A program made the translations under genes and the position numbers. A DNA stretch of 64,000 bases. Source: Monosiga brevicollis MX1 (taxonomy: Eukaryota > Opisthokonta > Choanoflagellata > Craspedida > Salpingoecidae). Shown piece after piece: positions 47,323 through 59,640 of the stretch. The stretch spans positions 2,081,226 through 2,145,225 of the forward strand of contig NW_001865040.1 in the NCBI RefSeq assembly GCF_000002865.3. The letters run 5' to 3'. The notes beneath the pieces are model-generated. The model had not been told where the DNA came from. It saw only the letters and a program-made list of their open reading frames with translations, and did no database searches. The first letter of the stretch is position 1, and each line of letters starts with the position of its first letter.

Positions 47323-50300
47323 CCATCAGCAATGCCCACGGAGATGGAACTAGATCAGCAAACACATGCGCGAAAGACGGCTCTTCGACCACCACTACGC
47401 ACCCGAACCACGTGCACGCGCGAAGCATCACCACCCAAGCACTGAGCAATCACGTGGCGCGCGGCCGTGCCGTATGTACACAGCCCATGCAGAATAGGCT
47501 GTTGAAAGCCCGCCACCTAGGGGTCACGCCAGGATCGCCCGTCACCAGCTGCATCGACGAACGAATCGACAAACTAACCCATGCTCTTTGACAAAAGATC
47601 AGCCATGTCCTTTGCGCCCTCTTGGGCACTCACGCGTGCCCACTCACCTTGGCCATTTCTGGATCAATGTGCAAGGGATTTACGTCGCCCGTCAAGCGAT
47701 AGAGCGCGGCCAGGTTTGTCGGAGTTTTTTCGGAAAACACATGCGTAGGTGCCCCTTGTGGCACAGGCACGTTGCCCTGTTGTGTGCCAATGCAAGCAAG
47801 AACGAGCTTTTCAGATCACTCAAGCCCAGCAAGAAGGAGAATGCCAAGCGAGCAAACAACATACGGGAATTGCATCGTTTGTGCTGGGGCCTCCAAAGTT
47901 GCCGAGGCCGCGGATGAACAATGAGAAGACATTGGTGACCAACAGCTCGCCAGCCTCCGCACGAGTTTCCACTATATTGACCCGCCAGCAGCTCCAGGTT
48001 AGATGCAAGTGAACGCCGTTACCCTGCCATCAAGTCGGGCGTCTCGCAACAAACACGGGAGCCCACAGGAGGGCTCTTCCCCCCGCCTGCCACGCACCCT
48101 TGAGAATGGCCAGTGCACCACGACCCTTGTCGAGAATATCAACGAAAGAAGCTTGAGAGACGAGTTTGCCTGTGGGCAAGACCAGACGATTAAGCTCTGG
48201 CAACGAACACAGCACTTCACAGGCTGCCAAGTTGCTGGTGTAAACGCTGTCGTACCCTCTGTAGGCAGTGGCCGGTGAATCGTGACGCTCTGTTCTCCAT
48301 GCAAGAGCTGCATGGGGTTGAAGCGCAAGCCTGGCAAACCGGTCATCACCTGGCTCGTTGCCATCTAATCATACGTCGCCTCAATGATTAGCCCAAGGGC
48401 ATAACACACGTGACACTTGCTCAAAGTGGCCTTTGTCCTTTTTTGCAAGACTAAATAACGATACAGGCCGCTGTCTACCTGGGCAGGAATGACAGCAAAG
48501 GTGGGCAGCGTGCCAAACTCGCTGTGACCCTCATACACGTAGCGCAGCTCCTCGGGGTGGGCGGAGGGGTTGCATCCCACTAAATAACCCCGCCAAGATG
48601 TCACACGCACGCAGACCACACATAAGCAGGCAAACCACACCACCATCCAAGGTCGCAAGCCACCGCGGACGAGGCCAAAACACTTCGACCGATACAAGGT
48701 TGGAATTCATGGCAACCCAAGCCGTACCACTGAGGGCATAGAGAGCCGCATTGCGCGGCGAAACCACGTAGGAAGTGGTTGGAAAGCGATGGCTCAGCGC
48801 CTGCTTGCGATCAAACTGCTGCACATTGGCTTCAGGGCTAGCCGCCAAGCTGGCAGTGCCTCTTTTGCCACCAACCTGACGCGCCTTGGTGGCGCCTGGT
48901 CCAGCTGCCGCCTCCAGCGCCGCAACGTTGGCCTGCGTGCTGTCTGCCCTCGTGATCCCCCGACACACACACACACCCACACACAATCCACCCATGAGTT
49001 CAGGCGGCAAAGGCATATGCAACTGAGAATAGGTGCATCTGGGTAGCGCACGCGGAGAGGCGACAAGTCTGGGCGCACCGTTCATCGAGTCGACAGTTGA
49101 CGCCGTTGCAAAGTCATTGATGCTATCCCACACGTCACGCACTAGAGTCCAGAACCCCCAACGAATGGAAATCAGCATCATGCGCATGCTCAGCACGGCA
49201 CACAAGACCAGCACGGGCTTTTTAAGACCTCCCTCACCTTTCTCCGGCGAGATGGACGACTCTGCGGACTGAAGCTTGGCTCCCTCCGTGCGCTGCCATT
49301 TGAGGGCTGCAACCCACCCAGCACCAGTCTACACAAGTTTGACACACATCAGCACCAGCTTGCTCAGGCAACACTGATGGCAATGATGATTGGCGCCAGG
49401 ACACATTCCGCCTTGAGTTTGCTGTACCCACCTCGTACACACCACGGTTGGCCTCGCAGCTTTCATGACAAAGAAATAGCACCACCGGTGCCACGTACTC
49501 CGGCTTCATGGCATTGGCATAGTCTTCAGGCATGACCGATGCTGACAACCTGAATGACAGACGGCAAGCACGAAGACCGGGTCAAACAGTCAAGAACAAA
49601 CGTCCGAGGGGCCAGAAAGCTTTCACGCGTGGCATGGTGAACACACACACACACACCGTGAGCCAGCAGTGGGAACTAGCGCGTTGCAATGGATGTTGTA
49701 CTTGGCGCCCTCGTAGGCCAGCGTGTTGGAGAGACCAACCAGGCCCAGCTTGGCAGCGGAATAGTTGGCCTGTTTTCCCATCAAACGTGATGGCAAATGA
49801 CATTGGATGTCGGCATTTTATGAGCCAAGTTGGGGTATTGGCTCGAGCCTGCATCGAGCTTCAACAGGAGCAGAGATGATTCAAGCTGCTGAGTAAGGGG
49901 CTTGTCGCACCTGGCCAAAGTTGCCGTAGATTCCAGCCGTTGAGGCCGTCATGATGATGCTACCACGCAGACACCAGGCCATGTGGCTGAGGGCCCGCCA
50001 AAAGGCCAGAAATGGCCACCCTGAGGGAACAAGTTGGCAAGCGCGGAACATACCGGCCATATTTTTGTTTGCGCATGTGGGGCCAAGCCGCTCGTGACAC
50101 GGCAAAACTGCCCTTGAGGTGAACCTGTGTAATAGAAAGGCATGCGCATGGTCATGTTGGTACCAGCGCTGGCTTGACCTTTATAGGATAGCCGCAAGGG
50201 GCAGAAAAGCACAGATGTGTCGGCAAACCTGATGCACGATATCCCAGTCACCCTCGGTCATTTTGCTGAAGGAGCGATCCCGCAGGATTCCTGCGTTGTT

Positions 50301-50956
50301 GACGACCACATCCACGCGGCCAAATGCCTAACCTCGCAAAACCAAAAGGATAACACTCGAGATCAGGCAAGACCAGGCAAAGTCAGTGGAAGAGCAACTG
50401 CTTGCGGCAGCCGCCCACCTTGATAGCAGTGTCCACTACAGCCTGGCCATTGACAACAGAGTCGTAATTGGCCACGGCCGTGCCACCGGCTGCACGAATC
50501 TCATCAACCACAGTATCGGCTGCCCGATTTGATGAGCCATCGCCGCTGACTGAGCCGCCTAGATCGTTCACTGGCACACCAGACCATTAATTCGATGACG
50601 AGAGTGTGAGTGCTATCAAAAGTAGACGATCCCGACTCGGGGAGCAGCAGGCCAAAAAGGCAGAGAAACACTTGCGGTGGCGTATGGACAAGGCTTGGGG
50701 GGGAGTTGAAAAAAAGGGCGGGATTCCAAGCGAGGCCACTTACCGACGACGCGCGCACCCCGCTTCGCAAAGGCCAGCGCATACTCGCGACCCAAGCCTG
50801 AGCAGTTGCATCATCGTGAGCATGTGCCAGCACGTCCGGGTTTCCACCGAGAGCATGCAAGAGGGCCATTCGCCAGGAATCTTCGAGCTCACCGTTTCCA
50901 GCCCCCGTGACAATGACGACGCGCTCGTCAAACCGGAGCAGTGAAGCTGCTGCCAT
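46495..50956 (-). CDS. HSD17B4: peroxisomal multifunctional enzyme type 2 (HSD17B4)
   Basis: Twenty exons on the minus strand close in frame to 749 residues (first 50893-50956, 50744-50797, 50419-50570; last 47087-47272, 46855-46951, 46495-46739). Three domains appear in the animal order. The first is a short-chain dehydrogenase (residues 1 to about 300) with [24 protein letters not shown] and the ANYSAAKLG active site. The second is a double hot-dog enoyl-CoA hydratase 2 (about 330-620) with [16 protein letters not shown] and [10 protein letters not shown]. The third is a C-terminal SCP2-like lipid-binding domain (about 635-749). The last three residues are AKL, a PTS1 peroxisomal signal and the same as in human HSD17B4. 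The enzyme carries out the hydratase and (3R)-hydroxyacyl-CoA dehydrogenase steps of peroxisomal beta-oxidation. The donor of exon 7 lies inside a GT repeat. Confidence 0.95.
49638..49656. repeat. (CA)n tract forming an HSD17B4 splice donor
   Basis: A short CA repeat (GT on the coding strand) begins immediately after the last base of HSD17B4 exon 7 (49657-49769). The donor GT is therefore the first unit of the repeat. Confidence 0.75.
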
Positions 50957-51193
50957 TTTGTCGGAAGCTTCACCCTCAAGCAAGATTGGAAAGTGAAAGA
51001 TCTGATTTGATGGTGTTATTCGCATCAAAAAAAAATTGTTGATCATTCAGATCGTGTTGTTGAATCAAGAATTGGATCCATTCTGGCATCGCTTCATCGG
51101 ATTAAATTTGGAGAAGCAAGGGTCAGACCATGCACGACAGCCGGATGGTGCTAACGCGTGTTATTACGCTGGCAATACACCAGTAGCCTTCTC

Positions 51194-54100
51194 TTAATTC
51201 CATGGAATGCGACGACGACCAAAGCGGGGGGGCTCAAAGCTGGTATTGGTGATGCGTGCCGTTTCCGACTGCACACGCGCTCGGCGGGTGGCCTCTTCTT
51301 GCCTGCAGGATGCGCGCAACGAAGCAAATGTAAGGGATGTAGCAATGCAGGCACGCGGGTAGGGACAGGGGTCGAGGGTGAGCAGAAAGTAATTGATCCA
51401 TGCAAGGTTAAAAAAAAAAAAAAAATAGGTAAATGCAGGACACGCACAGACGCAGGGCTTCGATTTCGGCCGCCTCGCGCTCTTGAGCCCGCTCGCGGGC
51501 CATCTTTGCAGCAAGCTGATCTTGCCAAGCCAACTTCATGTCGCGTCGCGCCGCTGCCTCTTGCTCCTCCGCCTTGGCCTCTTGCTGTATACGAGTGGTT
51601 TCGGTGCGTGTGAGGAAAGCAAAGCCAGCCAGCTGCTCAGTGAAGATGCGAGTGCAAATCGTGGCTGATGGGGCGTACCTGACGGGCCGTGTCGATCGCA
51701 CGCAGCAGCGTCTCACGATCAGTAATCAGGTCTTGCTGGGCACTACGGACCTTGGCCAGTTTGTGCTCAATCTGCTCCTGACGCTCAGCTAGCACCTAAA
51801 GCAGGAAGAAAGGTATCAAATTCAAGAGAAGGGTTGAGACAGCAATGAAACGGCAGAAACCCCGGCTTGGATTGAGCGGACTTGCGATCAATTGGCTCTG
51901 CAAAAGCACCCCTACCTGCTGCATCAAGCGCTCTCGAGCAAGCTGCTCCTTCTCCCAAACAGCCTCTTGCTTGGCCCATACCCGTGCCGCCTCGTCACTA
52001 CCAAGACAAGGAGATAGATAGTGAGGACCGAGTTGAATATGGAACCATGTGCTCTGGCTTTCATCCACTCGGGCCCAAGGAAATCTGTCAGTGGAAGCCG
52101 ATTCATACCGATACAGGTCCTCAAACTCAAGCTCTCGTTGACGTTCACGCAACAGTTGACGGCGAGTCTCTGCCTTCATCCATTCCACATCCTCCTGGGC
52201 GCGTTGGCGTCTATGATGATCCAAGCCAGCGTGTCGCCCGATCGGGGCAATCACGATGACATATCCATGAGACGTTTTCCATGAGACGTTTTCCCCAAAA
52301 AAGAGTTGCATGTTTGTAAAAAAAAAAATTGAGAACATTAGCCAAGGCTTGGTTGTGTGGGCTGTCAACTCTGGCCAAGAGCAAAAGTAGGGCGAGCAGA
52401 TCAAATGCCTTTGTGACGGACCGTTGCAGCTTGAGATCTTTGTCCTGCGCCTCGGCTTCAGCCAGCGCCTCAAGCATTCTACAAAGCACCAAGAACAACT
52501 GAGCTGGATGAACCCGGCAGCACGAAATGCCGTGCCTACGGTGTGCAAACGCGCAGACTGCTGATGCACCGCCAAGCACCGACGACGGCAAGCAAGAGCA
52601 ACAGACCGCAAATCAGTTTCCAGCTCTTCCTGCAGCTGACGTGACCGGCGCATCATGGCGGCTTTGTGTTGGGAACGAAGAGTACGCCCGTAGTGTGCCT
52701 AACAGTAGAACGCGAGGAGATGTGCGGGTAGGTTGAGGTTGTTCCAAGGCAAATCTGAGAAGCAACCGGATCGTTGTGCAATACGGTAATGAGAGGACGA
52801 GTCTAGAATACCTGTTGTTCTTGGGCCGCGCGCTGCTTGCGACGTTCCTCTTCCTCATATAGCCGAGCTTGTTCCAGCTGTAATCAGACAGATACAAAGG
52901 TGGGCATGGCTTGAGAAGGCCAGAAGATGAGATAAGCTAGACAGAAAAGCAGCACCATACCAGAAGTTGGTCATGTTCGCGGCGCAGCCGCTCGGCCTCG
53001 GCCTCCCGCTCACGTAGCCTAATCAAAAGAAGAATGAGACCAGCGACCTTTGGCGAAGAACGATGATCGCGACCTAATTATATGGGGCGCAGATGGAACG
53101 TACAGCTGTACTTGGCGGTCGAGGTCTTCCTGATGCTGAAGCTCTTTGTCGCGGAGACGACGCTGGCGTTCGAGGTCAGCCTCGCGTCTACGACAAGTCG
53201 CAATAATTGGTATGAATGCATGTTGGAGAGGAACGGCTCTGACAGGGTGCGATTGAGGGGCACCTACGCGCGCTCGGCTTCAAGTTCCAAGCGACGGCGC
53301 TCAGCTGCAGCTGCACGCTGCTCTTCCTCAATGTCTGCACGACGATCGGAAGCCTATTGGCAACAGGATGCCAAACACATGAGGTCTGGCTTGGCATTAG
53401 GCGGGCCGAGGCTAAAAAAGTACATCAGCAGAATACATCAGCGAGTAGAAAACAATAAAGTCAAGAGATGGAGGCCGGATAACACCTGCTGCTCGCGTTG
53501 AGTCTCATAGTAGGCACGCATGCGGTTGGAGCGCAATTGACGCATATCCTGTGAGGAAAAGAGAGCGATGCAGATTGAGCGTGGGAACACACACAGGCAT
53601 GCAAACACACTCGTGAGCTCAGGCAACATGAGGGGTGGCAGGCAACAGTGTACCGGATCATTATCAGCCCATGCTTGATGGAGGCGAGACTCAGCCTCGA
53701 GGCGCCGTTCCTGCTCGCGTTGGAGCTTGAGGTCAGCCAGGCGCGTCCGCATACTTTGATAGTCCTCGCGCGGTGGTCCGATGTCCCGCAGCTCCTGCTC
53801 GTATGCCACGCTGCAAGGATAATCGTCGGGAACCATTGTGCTGAGCAAAGGAGGGAGGGGGGAGGGGGGCAGAGGCAGATACGGGCGAAGGTTTTGGGCA
53901 GCGCACTTTTCCATTTGCAACAACCGAGAAAGGCGATCGCGTCGCTGTGCCAAGCTGTGCCATGCAACAATCATTAAGATGATGAGGCTGGCGAGCAGGA
54001 ACCGACGCCAGAGGAGACCACAGGCAGAGGAGACCACGGGCAGAGCAGACCACGGGCAGAGCAGACCGTTCAGGTTTGATCTCATCGCGAATGCTGTTTT

Positions 54101-54584
54101 GCGCCGAGCGCATGCTGCGCTGAAAGGATTGTAAAGAGTTCCATTCCTGTCGGCAAGGGACCCGAAGAGCGATAAGGTGCTTTCAGCCCTGGTGGCACTT
54201 GGCCAGCGTCTTTTAAGCAAATTGGCGCGTCTGAGGAAGGGGCGGAGGGGTGATGGCAAGACAAAAAAAAACTTACGGCGACCTTGTCAGCGCGCACGTT
54301 TTCCCGCTGGAAATAATTGGCTGTTTGCTGCCAATTCTGACGGTGGGCCTGTTCTGACTGGCGCCGGGCCGCAATGGCAGCCTCGGCATCAAACTAATGG
54401 GCCACGTCAAAGCATGTGAGACAGGGAGGGTGACTTGCAACAAGCATAGAAAGACCTGGGTACACGACAAGATTAGGAACGTTGGAAGGCCAAAAGGCGC
54501 CAGAAGCCGTTGGAGTCGCAGTCATCAGCCATTCCGCCGTACCTTGCGCGTAGCAAAGGCGGACCGAAAGGTTGGCAACGCCAT
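51194..54584 (-). CDS. TCHP: trichoplein (keratin-binding, centriolar coiled-coil protein)
   Basis: Seventeen exons on the minus strand (54543-54584, 54277-54393, 54067-54146, 53907-53954, 53654-53810, 53486-53548, 53268-53353, 53104-53187, 52961-53018, 52812-52877, 52607-52698, 52422-52478, 52109-52210, 51916-51997, 51679-51795, 51448-51584, 51194-51302) close in frame to 498 residues, about the vertebrate length. The start MALPTFRSAFATRK, the EWNSLQSFQRSM block, VEWMKAETRRQLLRERQRE, WEKEQLARERLMQQVLAERQ and the extreme C-terminus FGRRRIPWN all parallel vertebrate trichoplein. The rest is a near-continuous charged helix of Glu, Arg and Gln. In animals TCHP sits at centrioles, binds keratin and ninein, and restrains cilium assembly through Aurora A. 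Keratins are absent from protists, so the centriolar role is more likely here (inference). Confidence 0.9.
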
Positions 54585-55275
54585 CGTTGATCTCGCTACA
54601 GTACACGGACACCCAGGCACCGGCGACGAGCCTCACTTCAAGACACACACTGACACAGACACAGAGGACCAGACACGGACACGGAGCACCAGAAGAGCAC
54701 CACAAGATCTCTTCTGATGCTGGAAAACGAAAAGAGAAAAATTTCAACGACTGGAAGACGAAAAGATCCGGATGTAAAGTTCAAGGGGGTTCTCAAAAAT
54801 ACAGTCAAGACGGACCATTATTGTCTCCTTCCAGGAGTGAGTTCCAAAAACCAACTGATTGCTTCATGCAGCCGAGCTATAGGGTCTAAGACTTCATTTG
54901 AAATTCATAAGAAAGGAAGAAGCGCATTCGGAATGATCCAACCACCAGTGCTACCGTTGCTCACGAAGAGCCATACGGTAGCGCACGGTCATCGAGGAAT
55001 CAGCGCCTGCCCACAAAGGAGTAGGACGATGATCCTGCCTCACGCTCAGGTGATGGACCTCTCTATCTTCATCGTGCGTTTAGGGTTTGTCAACGTAGGA
55101 GTACGATGACGGGAGACCAACTATACAAAAGATCCTGTAGAGTGTGGTCATGCCGGTAACTGAACAACGCACGCTTTATATACACATGCAGTTTTCAAGT
55201 CGACTTGTGGGTATCTATTATTCAATTATTTTTCTCTGACATCCCCATTTTGTTCTGACATTATCGATGGCGAAA
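54585..55275. other. interval between TCHP and DHHC gene
   Basis: No confident gene was found. Part of the interval (about 54720-55260) is visibly richer in A/T than its surroundings and holds one open frame of 130 codons, listed separately. Confidence 0.4.
54717..55109 (+). CDS. unrecognised 130-residue open frame
   Basis: An ATG at 54717 opens 130 codons (MLENEKRKISTTGRRKDPDV at the start, ending with a hydrophobic segment LSIFIVRLGFVNVG). Its base composition is more A/T-rich than neighbouring genes, and no intron or similarity was recognised. It could be a small lineage-specific gene or chance. Confidence 0.2.
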   Translation: MLENEKRKISTTGRRKDPDVKFKGVLKNTVKTDHYCLLPGVSSKNQLIASCSRAIGSKTSFEIHKKGRSAFGMIQPPVLPLLTKSHTVAHGHRGISACPQRSRTMILPHAQVMDLSIFIVRLGFVNVGVR

Positions 55276-56948
55276 TCATCGAGCCAGTGGTGGTGGCGCG
55301 GGATGGTAGGGCGGGATGGCCCGGTGCAAGAAGGGGAGCGGCAAGAGCCAGCGCCACCAGTACTGAACGGGCCCAAGCAGGCGTTGGTGATTGATCCAGA
55401 AGCCCCGGGGCCGGTAGGCATCGAGCAGTTCGCGGCGGCGATTGGCACTCTGGAAGCTCAGAAACTCAATGATGGTTCGATCCAAGGAGCGCAGCACCAT
55501 GATGAAGAAGAGAAAAGCTGACATGATGGCCAAGCTCGCCAAGGACAGGAACAGCAGCCGTGGCTTGGCGTGCGTCCAGTCGTTGCATGGTGTCGCATCC
55601 AACTCGGCCGCCGTCTCTGTCTGCAAGCAGTACTGGTAGGGATGCAGCGACAGCCAGGTGGCATACACCGTCGCCACCCAGGCATAGAAGATAAACATGA
55701 AGAAGAAATGATTGTTTCCCTCCCCTGCATGATAGCGACACAACGAGCCAAAAAGAAGAAGTCGTGTCCATGAGAGAGAGTACACGCGTTTTACCCGCTC
55801 GCTTGAAAGCTGGCATGCACCCTTGACTCCCGTCATCCCACCAAGGAGGGGATGGGCGTCCCATCAAACATACCGACGCAGCCCACGGTAAAAGGGCAAT
55901 GATGATCCATGCGCACAATGCATCTTTTACAAGAGCTGCAATGATGCGTGCGTGGTGGCTTGGGCAGACGACAAACTCCGCACACCCTATGTCAACAACC
56001 CAGCCAGAGACTGGTCAACCCCGGCACCGGCTAGCAGACCTGTGCGGTTTGTTTGTTTGTTTTTCTGTCGACTGCCGTGCATGCTTTTCTTCGACATGAT
56101 CGGCATTCTTATCCCTTTTGTTTGCGGCAATACCAAACAAACACAAGATGGCGGGGAATAGGGGAGAAGCGAGAGCGGGGCATACTTGGCGGTGGCCGAT
56201 GCCTCCTCGGCTCGAGGTCGTCCCGGGTCCGTCACCATGGTCTGCAACAGGGGCGTACCAGAACGGCAACAAAGCAATCACCGGCCGGCATCAGCATCAG
56301 CATCAATGGCATGGTGCAGGCCAGACAGTCCCGGCTCTGTCAGTCAGTCGTTTGCAATTGATACGTGACTACCATGATGTAGTTTGAGGCAATATTGCTG
56401 TTGATCCAGAATGATGGCAAGACATGGTACAGGAAGAGCTCCATGTAATGACGGTGCGCAGTGGCTCGCCAAAAGGGAATGTACTCGGTGTAGTGCAGGT
56501 AAATGGGCAGGCCCACCATCACTACAGTTGCAGCTGCCACGCAGTACTCGCCCACGTCACTCCCTCTGACCCAATCGCAAACGCAATCAGAGTAAGAACC
56601 ATATTCAAAAAAAAAAAAAAAAAAAAAAAAAAAATAAGCACAAGGAAACACCGACAACGACAAGAAAGGAGTGCAGTGTGGTTGCTGGACCTGGCTGCCG
56701 GCCCAACATGAGGGTGGCGCAAGCGCGGGTACTCGGCATCAACGACAAAGCGACAACCGCTGTTAACTGGCGAGCAGCATCACTCACTTGGCCAAGATAC
56801 CCGAAAGCCGCAGCCCCCAGCGGGTGGCACGCAGGTTGTACCCACAGCCATCAGCGATGGTAAAGAAGATCTCCAACGCCAGCGGTCCAATCACCACGGC
56901 CACAATCAGCGTCATCACCACAATCGCAAAGTCAGCCGTGAGTCCCAT
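55276..56948 (-). CDS. DHHC-type palmitoyltransferase
   Basis: Five exons (56788-56948, 56373-56565, 56186-56241, 55874-55986, 55276-55724) close in frame to 323 residues. Two N-terminal membrane segments are followed by the TDPGRP motif, the Cys-rich domain ([20 protein letters not shown] and [17 protein letters not shown] with the DHHC active site), [11 protein letters not shown], and two more hydrophobic segments. The C-terminal tail (NHQRLLGP then [10 protein letters not shown]) recalls ZDHHC16-like enzymes, but the subfamily is uncertain. The enzyme attaches palmitate to cysteines of proteins on Golgi or ER membranes. It is divergent from POLR2C. Confidence 0.88.
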
Positions 56949-57502
56949 CCCGGCGGTTCCGCCGTCGGTCCGACCGCTCGTCCGTGCCTGGCATAAAATT
57001 GCTGACAACAATAACCCTAATTTATACGACAATAAGTCTCGCAGCAAACATTAATTAAAATCCCTGTATCTACATCAACCTCATGTACTGTTGCGTCAAG
57101 TGGTACAGTAGACGAAAGCAGTCAATGTGTACCAACGCCGATGCGAGAACTGACAGTTGGTTCCTGACTGACCCCGTCATTCAACGCCGTCGCCGTCGCC
57201 GCCACCGTAGCCACCGTCGTCGTCGTCGTCGTCGTCGTCGTTGTCGCTGTCATCTTTGTCGCTGCTAGCGGGACCATCGTTCGTTATAGCATCTCCTCGT
57301 CGTCAGGGACCTGACCGGCCTGGCGTACAAGTCTGCGTGCATTTGAACAAGGGAAAAGGCAAAAGCAGCGGGATTCGAACCGGAATTGGTGCCTGCGGTT
57401 TGAAGACCAAGTTGGCCGCCGCTGCTACTGTCCTGCGCGCGCAGTCACACACTCCGCACAGTCTGTGATCAAGATAGATCAGCCTTGCTTGAACTTGCAA
57501 AG
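56949..57502. promoter_or_regulatory. divergent promoter region of DHHC gene and POLR2C
   Basis: About 0.55 kb separates the divergent starts. It includes an A/T-rich segment (about 57000-57070), a CGT-rich trinucleotide tract (about 57188-57250), and a sequence at about 57371-57381 that resembles a tRNA B box on the minus strand but does not fold into a tRNA. No gene was recognised. Confidence 0.4.
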
Positions 57503-59242
57503 ATGGCCCTCGCCCCCACCTTCAACAGCTCGCCCCGCATCGAGGTCACGGAGCACAATCACGATGAAATCACTTTTGTCCTCAAAAGCTGCGACCTGGC
57601 GCTAGCCAACTCTTTTCGCCGGTACGCACCGAGCCGGGGCCGCACCGTCCCTCCCTGCCTGCCTGCCTGCCTGCCTCCAACCCCAAGATTTCTTGATTAT
57701 TGCCGTCATCCTCATAATCTGCCCGAATCCGCTCTGATCATGACCTTGCCTGTCTGCGTCATGCCCACCATGCAGAGTCATGATTGCTGAGGTTCCCACC
57801 ATGGCTATTGATGCCGTGCACATTGCCAAAAACACCTCCGTTCTGCATGGTCAGTTAGATGCGTGTGCGGTGCTTTCGCGCGTGGTGCTACCCGACCCGG
57901 CCCAACTCTGTCACTCACCATGTGCCGCACCCTGCTCTGATAGACGAGTTTCTTGCACATCGACTCGGTCTCATCCCCTTGACTTCAGAAGCCGCCGACA
58001 AATTTTACTACCCCCGCGTGCGTCCCAGATGCTCATGCACTCACACCGCCCATCTCCTTGATATTCATGCACATGTGCACAGACATATACGCACGCACGC
58101 CCCTGCTCACCAACCAAACCTCTTTTGGGGCCGCGACTGGCGCCTTGTTGTTTGGTCTGCTTGGCCTTTTCACGTGTAGGATTGCACGCTCTGCGAGATG
58201 GGATGTGATCATTGCCAAGTCATGCTCACGCTCGACGTTGAAGGCCACACTGAAGAGGTGACACCTGCACATAGTCTGAAGCTTTGAATGTTCATTCGCC
58301 CAGGATTGCCCCTTTGTTGCTGCGAGCAAGCTTTCTTATCAAACTCGCGCTGACCATGCAGCCGACTCATGTGACAACCGATGACCTCATTTCACAAGCG
58401 GCCGGTGACTTTATGGCGGTCAAGCCGGTATGCACATGATGCCCAAGCCACCATTCATGTCTGCTTTCGCCCTTGTTGCCCTCCTGTATCTCTGCGCCTG
58501 CCTCTGTCCCAATGCCTCATCACACGCTGAGGTAGATTTCCGCGCGAGAGGAGAGCAACATCCGCAACCCAATTGTGATTTGCAAATTGGCCAAGGGTCA
58601 GCGCATTCAACTAACCGCCTTTGCGAAAAAGGGCTTTGGCAAGGTTGGTTCTCACTCGTCAACCTTTGCTTCGCTGCTTTCTCCCAACACCGACCTGCCG
58701 CCTCACGTTTTGCGTCCGTCTCCAGGAACATGCAAAGTGGTGCCCAACGGCGGGCATTGCTTTTGAATACGATCCAGATAATGCACTGCGCCACACGTTT
58801 TTTGAGGTGCCAAGCATGTGGCCCAAGAGCGAGGTCTGCTCACACAGCTTCCGATTTCCCGCCTCTAGCCCCCTCATGCCATTCGGTACCTTGTCAGTGA
58901 GCTCACCCCCCGACCGTTTATTACAACCACAGTTTTCCACACTGCCCGAGGGGGAACACGAGGCCGAGTACGACTACAAGGGCAAGCCAAGCACCTACTT
59001 CATGACAGTCGAGGTGTGTCTCATGTATCCCCACTTTCGCCTTCCGCCCTCGTCACTCTTGCACCACTCGAACCCACTGCTGCCATGACCTTTTTTTTTT
59101 TTTTGCCCACTGTCATTAGAGCACGGGTGCCCTGCCTGCCCCGCTTATTCTCTTTTCTGCCCTCGAGTCCCTGCACGAAAAGCTGAGCAACCTTGTGCGC
59201 GTCCTGGATCGTATGGATCGCCAAGAGAGTCAAGCTTACTAA
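57503..59242 (+). CDS. POLR2C: RNA polymerase II subunit RPB3
   Basis: Nine exons (57503-57621, 57776-57849, 57944-58017, 58180-58257, 58362-58427, 58536-58643, 58726-58833, 58933-59013, 59120-59242) close in frame to 276 residues, like human POLR2C. The alpha-like N-terminal motif is [10 protein letters not shown], followed by [15 protein letters not shown] and [12 protein letters not shown]. The zinc-binding loop [12 protein letters not shown], the strings [19 protein letters not shown] and AFEYDPDN, and a C-terminal dimerisation helix are all present. RPB3 pairs with RPB11 to nucleate Pol II assembly. The exon at 58536 starts after an in-frame TAG that forms the acceptor, and homology supports it. 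Confidence 0.94.
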
Positions 59243-59640
59243 ATGCCCAAACACACGAACACGCTCGTTAGCGGAGCCATGCGAACCGTGATCACGGCTT
59301 GATGACGATGCATCGTGATCAGAGCATGCTCTCAGGACAATGGCTTTCAATGTGTTTGTTCGTCCTCTTTCGTGTTTCTTTCCCCCCTCCCAGATTTCTG
59401 ATGGCCAAGACACTTTGTTCACCTGCTGCAAACGAACTAGACTACTCGTCCAAAAGCAACGACGTTTCTCATATCAATTCCTGAGTCTCCTTATTCATTC
59501 CTTCCCATGCTCCTTCCCTTCCTTTTCTCGCTTTCCTCTCGTCCTCCAAGCATATGGTCAACGCGATCACCGGGGACGCACTGCGCCCAAACTGAACAAG
59601 AAAGAAATCAACATTCGTCTTTTTCCATAACCAGCACACA
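59243..59640. other. convergent 3' region of POLR2C and USP8-like gene
   Basis: No coding sequence was recognised in about 400 nt. It is pyrimidine-rich on the plus strand and should hold the 3' UTRs of both genes. Confidence 0.5.

Noticed and set aside
57368-57440. tRNA B-box-like sequence (GGTTCGAATCC) on the minus strand with a nearby AGCAGCG/CGCTGCT pairing
   Set aside because: The T stem would contain mismatches at two of five positions, the flanking 7-mers do not sit at the right distance from the T arm, and no A box or anticodon arm could be drawn.
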